Of a stretch of DNA of 64,000 bases, positions 36,101-45,100 are shown piece after piece. The stretch comes from Yponomeuta sedellus. Its lineage: Eukaryota > Arthropoda > Insecta > Lepidoptera > Yponomeutidae. How positions within the stretch are numbered: the first letter of the stretch is position 1; each line of letters opens with the position of its first letter. The position numbers and the translations under genes were made by a program. The stretch spans positions 24,021,615 through 24,085,614 of the forward strand of contig OW203723.1 of NCBI GenBank assembly GCA_934045075.1. Direction: 5' to 3'. Below the pieces are notes generated by a model that was given only the letters and a program-made list of their open reading frames with translations, searched no databases and was not told where the DNA came from.

Positions 36101-39100
36101 GCGAGGCGACGTGGGCGCAGGTGGGGCAGGAGCTGAGCCGCTGGGCGCGCTTCCTCGAGAACTACCACTCTGATGCAGTGCAAGCAATCGTTCAGAGTAA
36201 CGAGCCGGCGGACCAAGTGTGGACGTGAGTAGCTTTACTGCGTTTGTTGTGGTGTGTGTGTGTATTAATAGGCTCCGGTCATTCCAGACTTATGTTCCAT
36301 CTCGTTGTGATTGAGAGAATTTGATTTGAAAATAATTATATATTTTTTTTATTATATAGTATTGGAAAACAAATATGTTTCAAATGTCTGCAATTTCGTA
36401 ATGCAACACAACAGTAATAAACAATTGTTAAACACGATGGCCTGACTGCCATATCTTCTATATAATATTTAACTTCTGCCATATTTTGGCCGAATATTCT
36501 TAACATTGTCACTGTAGACAAAGAGAAAATAACGTGCGGATGACAGGGAGGCCGAGGCCGGGTTTAACAGAACTACAATAGCTTTATCATCAACTCATTT
36601 TGTCCCCACCGAGGGGCATGGGTCTCTTCCCTGAGAAAGGTTTAGGCCATACTCCACCACGGGGACCAAGTCCGGTTTGGTGGAGGCTTGCAACACTAGT
36701 GGCTGGTGTTACAGTCAGAATTTTTTAAGTCGCCCTAAGGCGGCTCTGACTTGGCTTAATAACTGCCATCTATCGACTGCAGCCGGCACCAACTGCTTAA
36801 AGTGCCTTGCTAAGCTCGGAACCTCTCGGAAAATATGCCACTAGCGTTAGTCATAGACGGTTTACCAGTCCATGCACTGAGCGCGCACTGTGTTGCTTAA
36901 CCTTCGTAATCGTTTAAGATCACTCAGGCAGCCGGGGCTACGAACGATTCAGCTCACTATGCAATAGCTTGCTATGACACGTTCAATGAAAACGTTCACT
37001 ATGAAAACGTTCAATGAGACAGGGGCCTGTCTCATTGAACGTTTTCTAGTTCAATGAAACAGGCCCCAGTACCAGCTCTTGTGAGTGTCCGAACCCAAGC
37101 CTTAGGCGTAGGGCGAGCAAGAGGGTAGTGTGTAGGGAGTCTTCAAATGTCTTTTTTAGTATTTCTATGTACCTAGCATATAAGATAACTTGAACTTGTA
37201 AAACCAAGAGCATCTGCCAACAAACTGTTATGCAGTTTGGCAGAAACCAACTTCTGTATTTTTTTATATTTTTATTTGAATAAATGTTTTCAATCAATCT
37301 TACCTCCCCAGGGAGATCGAGATGAGCCACGGCGACCGCGAGAAGCTGCTGTCGCCGCTCAGCAAATTGTTGCTGAACCCGCGGACGCGCGCGCCCGTAC
37401 TCACCTCGCTGCTGCAGTGTCTGCACGTGGACCCGGAGTGCCTCGCCGCGGCCTGCGCCCGCTGCCTGGACCGCGTCCAGTGAGTAGCTCACCCGCCGCT
37501 GCAGTGTCTGCACGTGACCCGGAGTGCCTCGCCGCGGCCTGCGCCCGCTGCCTGGACCGCGTCCAGTGAGTAGCTCACCCGCCGCTGCAGTGCCTGCACG
37601 TGACCCGGAGTGCCTCGCCGCGGCCTGCGCCCGCTGCCTGGACCGCGTCCAGTGAGTAGCTCACCCGCCGCTGCAGTGTCTGCACGTGACCCGGAGTGCC
37701 TCGCCGCGGCCTGCGCCCGCTGCCTGGACCGCGTCCAGTGAGTAGCTCACCCGCCGCTGCAGTGCCTGCACGTGACCCGGAGTGCCTCGCCTCGGCCTGC
37801 GCCCGCTGCCTGGACCGCGTCCAGTGAGTAGCTCACCCGCCGCTGCAGTGTCTGCACGTGACCCGGAGTGCCTCGCCGCGGCCTGCGCCCGCTGCCTGGA
37901 CCGCGTCCAGTGAGTAGCTCACCCGCCGCTGCAGTGCCTGCACGTGACCCGGAGTGCCTCGCCGCGGCCTGCGCCCGCTGCCTGGACCGCGTCCAGTGAG
38001 TAGCTCACCCGCCGCTGCAGTGTCTGCACGTGACCCGGAGTGCCTCGCCGCGGCCTGCGCCCGCTGCCTGGACCGCGTCCAGTGAGTAGCTCACCCGCCC
38101 CTACAGTGTCTGCACTTCGAATCGGATTGCCTCGCTGCCTGGTGATTACCTACATGAAACCTAGCCTAACGGTACTTAGATTTAAGAATCATGGTTGTAA
38201 TATATTTCTGGTTGTGCAATAAAGTGTTCTCTATCTATCTATGTAAAGGAAAACACCGTGAGAAACTTGCGTTCCTAAGGTGTTTACATGTCTCAGCGAT
38301 TGTAATTGCCAATTACCTGTGTTCTGCAGTGGAACGTATTTGAGATGCATTACAAGAGTGGGGCCGAAGACGGCGCTGAGTGACCTGGTTGTGGCGCTGA
38401 CGTCACTGCGGTAATGTCTACCTACATGTAGTGACGGACTACCTCACTGGGGTTTGAAAGCACTGTTTTAAGAGTACTGCACTGTTCAGAATCATATCAG
38501 GAGGCTTAAGTTTTGTATTTGACAACATTAAATTAAATTATATCTCTCTCCTTCTCAGAGACGTCCAAGCCCTAGTGTCACGCATAACCCACTTCCACAA
38601 GGAGGGCATAAAGTTCCCGGAATCGCTCCTAGAACAAGTGATGCAAAGAGCCTCGGCCCTCGGCCTGCCGCCGCACAAGCAAATAGCGCTCCTATCCCTG
38701 ACCGATAAGGAGCAGATTCTCGACGACGGCGATCTGCTAAAAGTGGCGCTGTTTACGGTTGATACGTTGAAAGCGGAGTGGGCGGGATGCGACATTGTGA
38801 ATGAGTTGAGCGGTGAGTGTAATGTATGTCAAAATGACTTTGGAATTGTTGGAGAAGCTTATGGAAAAAATATTTGAGTGATCTAATTATGGTAGGCCGA
38901 TAAGGTTAAGCTGACCATTGGTCAAGTAAAACCCATGCCTCTGCTCATCCTTTGGGAGATAATAGCGTGAGGTTATGGTTAACTTTGTCCTGTGACCGAT
39001 GACCTGCGGCTGAAGCGAAGAGAATATAATAATATATATATGACAATATAGCGGCCACTCCGTCGACCATCTGTTTTTTTACTTTCATCTTTCATCATCG

Positions 39101-42100
39101 ATAGCTGAAACTTGATCCACCTTTATCAGAGAACCTACCACCATATAGGGTGCTATCGAGCTTCAGCTAGGTCCTATGGGCTTTGTTATTGCTTGATTAT
39201 GATTGATTCCAATCACTCGGTTCGACTATGCCACGAGCGCTTCTGTCATGTCTGACGTAAACATTTTGGAGTACTTTATATTCTTCTTGGACCCCCACAG
39301 GGTCAACTAATATCTATCTATCTATAATCAGCCCACATCAACCCACTGCTTTGCATAAGCCACCTTTTTATTGCGCCATTCCTCACGGTCCTGTGCTAAT
39401 CTGATCCATCTCTGTCCCGTAACCCTCACGATGTCGTCTGACCATCGTGTCGGTGGTCTGCCTGCCAACCTCCTTCCCTCCCTTGGCCTCAACTAATATA
39501 ATCGTAACTATTTCAGAAGAAAAACTAGTCAGTGAAGAGAGCAGGCGGGAGACCTTGCTGCAATTTCTGGAGCAGGCCGACAGCTGGCAGAGGAAGAAAG
39601 CGCTCGTCGACATACTGAACTGCTGGCCGCCTGCTGGCAAGGACGGGTGAGTATTGTGGCACACGTTATAAGGGTGACAATTGACAACATTTCCATTTTT
39701 TAGCATACGTACTGTACTTTGCTGTCTTAAAGGAACCTAGATACGAAATAAAACGACCCTTATTTTTTTATTTTCGGAAATTCGATGATTTTCATTCAGA
39801 ATTTTCTGTTAGAATTTCGTCTTATTCTAAAAGGACGTAACCGCCAAATGACGTCACACATACGGCCTAATAATACTAACACCCTTGCGGCCTTTTTAAA
39901 AATCATTGGAATTAAGGAAAGGAAAAGTAGGTTATTTCGCCGACATGACATTTGAATGAAATTGCAAATGACATCTGTCATGTCATTTTAATATTAGGCA
40001 ACGGTACCTCCTCATTCCACCGTATGTGTGACATCACAGAACATAAAAAAAGAGTAGAAGTCGTAAGTGGGCGGTGCCCGCGTGCCTCACATTAGCAATG
40101 TATTGCCTATGCGTAGTCGGTGACAGTTTTGTTTACTTCAGTTGCCGTGCGCTTCTAGTAAAGAAAAAATGGTGAAAACTTGATTAAAATGCCTTGTTGT
40201 GCTGTGTTAGAGAGCAAAAATAAAAGCTGGGGACTAAAATATACCGATCATGCCGTAATATTTCATCGGTAAGACGTATTTCATTGTATTTTTAATTAAA
40301 TTTGTAATGACATGAACACGGAAACCAATCCGAAAATGAAAAAGTGAAACCACCTTTATTTACTGGCTAGTAAAGTTAAATTTTCATTGATGAAAGTGTA
40401 CCTTCTCTAGAAATTTCTGTCATAATTTGAATTCTACTCAATTACGGATGGGGGCACACATGATAAAAATCTATCGATAATTAGTTGTCTATGACTTAGT
40501 AGTCCTACATACTTAATGGTACTTAGGTATTGTAAATTCCAATTCGTCTAAGTAGGTAAAATAATTGTTGTTATTTTATACCTACTTCCTAAGTGCCTTT
40601 TCACATGCACCCGGTCGCCGTCCGGTCGCCAGGCCGGGTAAAGTAGTAATGTATGAGCTCCGGTCGCCGGCTGGTCGTTGTGCATGTGAAAACTGTTATT
40701 GGAGCTCATACATTACTACTTTTCATACAAGATGTGACATGAGCACATAGATCGCGATATAGTTTTTCTTCACCAGTTTTTCAGTGACTGAAATATCTAA
40801 GAAACTATCGAAGTAATTTTCATCCTACCCCTTAGACAACAGAAAACCGAGGCAACGTTACAACAACCCTTTCGGAATCAAAACAATTTGGAAGTGAGTT
40901 TTCGTTTAGTTTTCTAAGGAACCGGATACGAAATTAAAATGGATGGCAGCGACAGGAAGGCAAAATTGGTTCAAAACGACGATGAACACAATATATTCAA
41001 AGCATTTTCATGAACACTTCATAAACACTAAAAATGGCGGAAGGTGGCACTTATGTGATGCAGCAATACCAGAAAAAATGTGCTTACTCCCAGGTTAGAC
41101 TCTTGCGTATAAATGAAATATATTAAGTACCATCGTCAAAAAAAATGGTATAACGTATGAAACATGGCGTACAGATAGACAACGATCTGAATTGAGTCGT
41201 AGAATACGTTATATTTCCCGTGTAATATCGGCGTAATTTGTAACGACCGCGAAGCAGCGGGTTAAAGCTAGTTTTAAATAAGAGATAACATTTTAAAATA
41301 TGAAATCTACCACATTGTTTTATTTGTGCGTCTATGTACCCTATTAGTGTTAATTATTTTTTAATACAGTTGCTCAAAAAGTGGCGTATTACACGGACGT
41401 ATAGCATGCGGGATGTGGGCTATTACACACTCGTGATTTTTTTTTACCTTTCCCGCACTCGTGCGTTTTCTTTCCCAACTGTCAAAATAATGTCTATTAA
41501 AAAGAAAAACCAGCCATGAAGTTTTTACTAAAAAAATCATAGAAGTTTTTATGAGCTACTAATTTGTTTCAATATCAGATTTAATGATTTGATTGAATGA
41601 GTTAAGTTAGGTTTCATTTCATTTCATCTCATAAAATTTCATTTTCATTTCATATCAATAAAAAAAATCTTCTGAAGACTTGGCTGTATGGGCATAGTTC
41701 CCTTTGCCTTCTAGAATGGGTGAAGAAAAAAATCTCTGCTTATATTTTTTTACGGTTGGCGCCATTTTCTAAATATTTTCTTTATTAAATTGCTTATTTT
41801 TTTCGCAACTGTATTAAAAATAGTCGTTCAGTACACGTGCGGAACCGTCATTGCAACTTGTCGGAACTCTTTGCAATGACAGCCTTTCCGCACTTGTAAT
41901 GAAATATACTATATTGCACAAAAGATAATGTTGAAAAGATGCATTTTCTACCAGTCAACGCGCAAGCAAAAAAGAAATAGCTAAAAATACTTCTAAGTAC
42001 CAGCATTCATATTCGGCCGTTAATATGTAAACTGTTTGTACGAGTATAATTTGTCGATAGGTTCTCCCTATCGATAAACTAGAACTCGCATTGTCCCATC

Positions 42101-45100
42101 CCAAACTGAGAATGCACTTGTTTTTAAATTTTGAACTTTATGTCTTACAAGGTAAAAGTTCCTTTCGGTCCGACGCGGCGGTAGTTCCATCTAGTGTAGA
42201 GTAGCGTTACTACAAAATGTCAATCTTAATTTCATCATTGTCATTTGATTTTGATCATTGTTAACATTTCAAAAAGGTGCATATTTTAATTGAAACTTTT
42301 ATGATGTACACCTTTTCGGCATTGACTTTATTTACCAATGGCAGGTTGGCATTCGTAGTGTGCGTTTGGTTTGTAAGTATCAGTTTGGTTACACTGGTTT
42401 TCGTACAAATGTGTCATGTCGCTACTTCTACTCTTTTTTTATGTTCTGTGTGTGACATCATCACACAATTTTTGGTTTTTATTTATTTTCTCTAAAATTA
42501 AGCAATAATAAAAATTCTAAGTATTTTTTTCGTAATCAAGATGGCAAAATTAAGAAACGGTATTTTTAGTTTTGTGCGTTGTAAAATAAGAAATGTTGTC
42601 AATTGAACTGCGCCGTACAACCGGCTGACGGTATTAGGCTCCGAGTACGTCTACCAATAATTGCTGGGATCTTAATGTATGTTCGGGGCGGTGCTCAGTG
42701 GGTAGAACAATGGACTCGCAAGCGAGAGACCTCGATTCGATCCCCAGTGCGGGACTGTACTAATGACTTTTTAATTTCTCTCAGTAACTATGTGGCGCTA
42801 TAATTATGTGGTGGTAGTGTATCGGTAGGTAATAGTCTCCATTCCGGCGTGTCCCAACGACTTAGTGTTTCAAAGTTACGTACATTTCTGAATTTGTAGT
42901 AAAAATTCCACACAAACCGTGAAGGAATATGTGACAGAGAAACCTGAGTCTGTGGTAATCACACACCTGAGAACTTTAAAAATTCTAATCCTAAAATCTA
43001 AACCCGGGTATAAAATGGATTGGCCGCCAGTTGTACCATGTTTATACTACTAGTTAACGGTTGAGGAAAACCTTGTGAGGAAACCCGAGTGTCTGAGGTT
43101 TTCCGTTTTGAGGCTATGTGTCTAAATCTCAGGTCTATCTAACTTTAGAACTATACACGAGGTTGTCTGGAAGAAATCACTTTTAGTAATAAGACCGGCG
43201 TCTGTACTCTTAGGTTACGAGATATCTGTGTAATTTCCTTTTTTATGTACAATAAAGTGTTCTCTATCTATGTATAGATTGGCCTCCAATCCATTAAACG
43301 ATATTGTTATCCGTCTGTATTTTAGTGACTCAAGGAGTCTCCACTGCCACTACATAGACCAACTCCTGCGGGCGGGAGACCAGAAAGAGAGCCTGGTGCT
43401 TATCAAGCTATTGCTTAGGAAACCAGTGCTAGCTGAAGAGGTAAGAAACTTCCACTTTCCAGCAATATCATTCCGATGTAAAAACCTAACTGCAAAGTAA
43501 GGTACTCGGCAAGTGATGCAAGTGATGCAAATTACTTCAGCCAGATGTCGCTGCCTGTACGTAATACAGATAGTATTGTAAAGAGGTTCGAAATTGGTTC
43601 GAGTCCCGGCATGGGTGGAATTTTTAGCCTCTAAATAGGTTTTAACCTTACTTGCCTATTTTATAAATTTTCATGAATATTATTATTTCTGTAGATGTGA
43701 ACAATTGCAGTACAATTCCACCAAACTGCGATCCCCAACCCGCATGCCCAGCTGGGGATTATGGGCATTACCTCCCAATGATGGCACAAAGTTGCGCTAG
43801 GGCGCTCACTAGGGGAGGGCTATGTCCAGCAGTGGACTAATATATCCGGACGAAGAAGAAGATGTGAAGTTCACTTAACTTAGAGGTCGAAATTATCAAT
43901 CCGCGATGAGCACGCGTGATCGTGAAGCACATACTTTAACTCTCTGAGAGAATGTGTGTGCCCTGCAGTGCAAATAATTTTTAGTGGTAAGGCCCCAGAT
44001 TGTACTATACTATAAATAATTTTGTTTAATACTGAAATCACTTTCTTATTTTTCTCGGAAGAGTCCGACCAGGCACTTTATAATTTTTTACGTTTTAAAT
44101 GTAATTCGTTGTTAATGTTAAGCCGTTGGTGCCAGCTGTCATATAATGGCAGTCGTTAAGCCATGTCAGAGGCCTTATGGGCGGCTTGATAACTTCTGAC
44201 ACTAAGGCCCGCCACTGTCTTACAATCCTCCACCAACCCGGACTTGGCCCCCGTGGTGGAGTATGGTCTAATCTTCCTGCGATGCAGGAAGAGACCCATG
44301 CCCTAGCAGTGGGGACATACAAGGGTTGATGACGAAATGTAATTGAAGGATTACATTAGATATAATCTTATATATTCACAATATTCTTGTAATATCCACC
44401 TGTCATATGAGTTAATTGGATTTCAAGGTAGATGAGGTTGATGACCTCTGTAGCGCAGCGGTAGTGCATCTACCTACCATGGTAGAAGTCCCGGGTTCGA
44501 ACCTCGGCTGGGGGCAAAAAAGAAATAACTCCTAGGTCTTGGATTTTTACATGTTGATGTGGTTGTTGTTCCCACGACATAGGGTATCCTAGTGTGGGGC
44601 CAGAAGAAATGTATGTCCCTGTATGTAAATGTTATGTTATGTGTGTGTGTGTTTTGAAAAGTAAAAGTGTTGTGTTAATTTCTTGTTTAACTCATGAGAT
44701 GAAATTATATCAACCCTTTGTATGTCCCCGCTGCTGGGGCAAAGGTCTCTTCCTGCATTGCAGGAAGGTTAGGCCATACCTAGTTGTCCGTCTGTATTAA
44801 CCAGTTATGTTCGTGTAGGATTGTAAGACAGTGACAGGCCTTACTTTCAGAAGTTATTAAGCTGCCCATATGGCCTCTGACATGGCTCGTAACTCATAAA
44901 ACTTGTTAATTTTTCTTACAGGAAATACAATGGCTGTGTGAACAAATACAGGGTGATGCTGTGATCAACTTGGTGTGGATTATACTTCTGTCCAAATGCG
45001 AACATTCCAAGGATAACATACCAAAACTGCTTTTAAAACATAAGGTTTGTCTATATATTTTTATTTAGGAACCTAGGGCTACGCGCAGGTATCTTCTTTT

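Noticed and set aside
42277..42495. Small membrane-protein gene
   Set aside because: Hydrophobic frames are common in T-rich intron DNA; no conservation evidence or splice context.
44448..44512. tRNA gene with box A and B
   Set aside because: Same reason: it is the head of SINE-2, with a SINE tail attached and other copies in the window.
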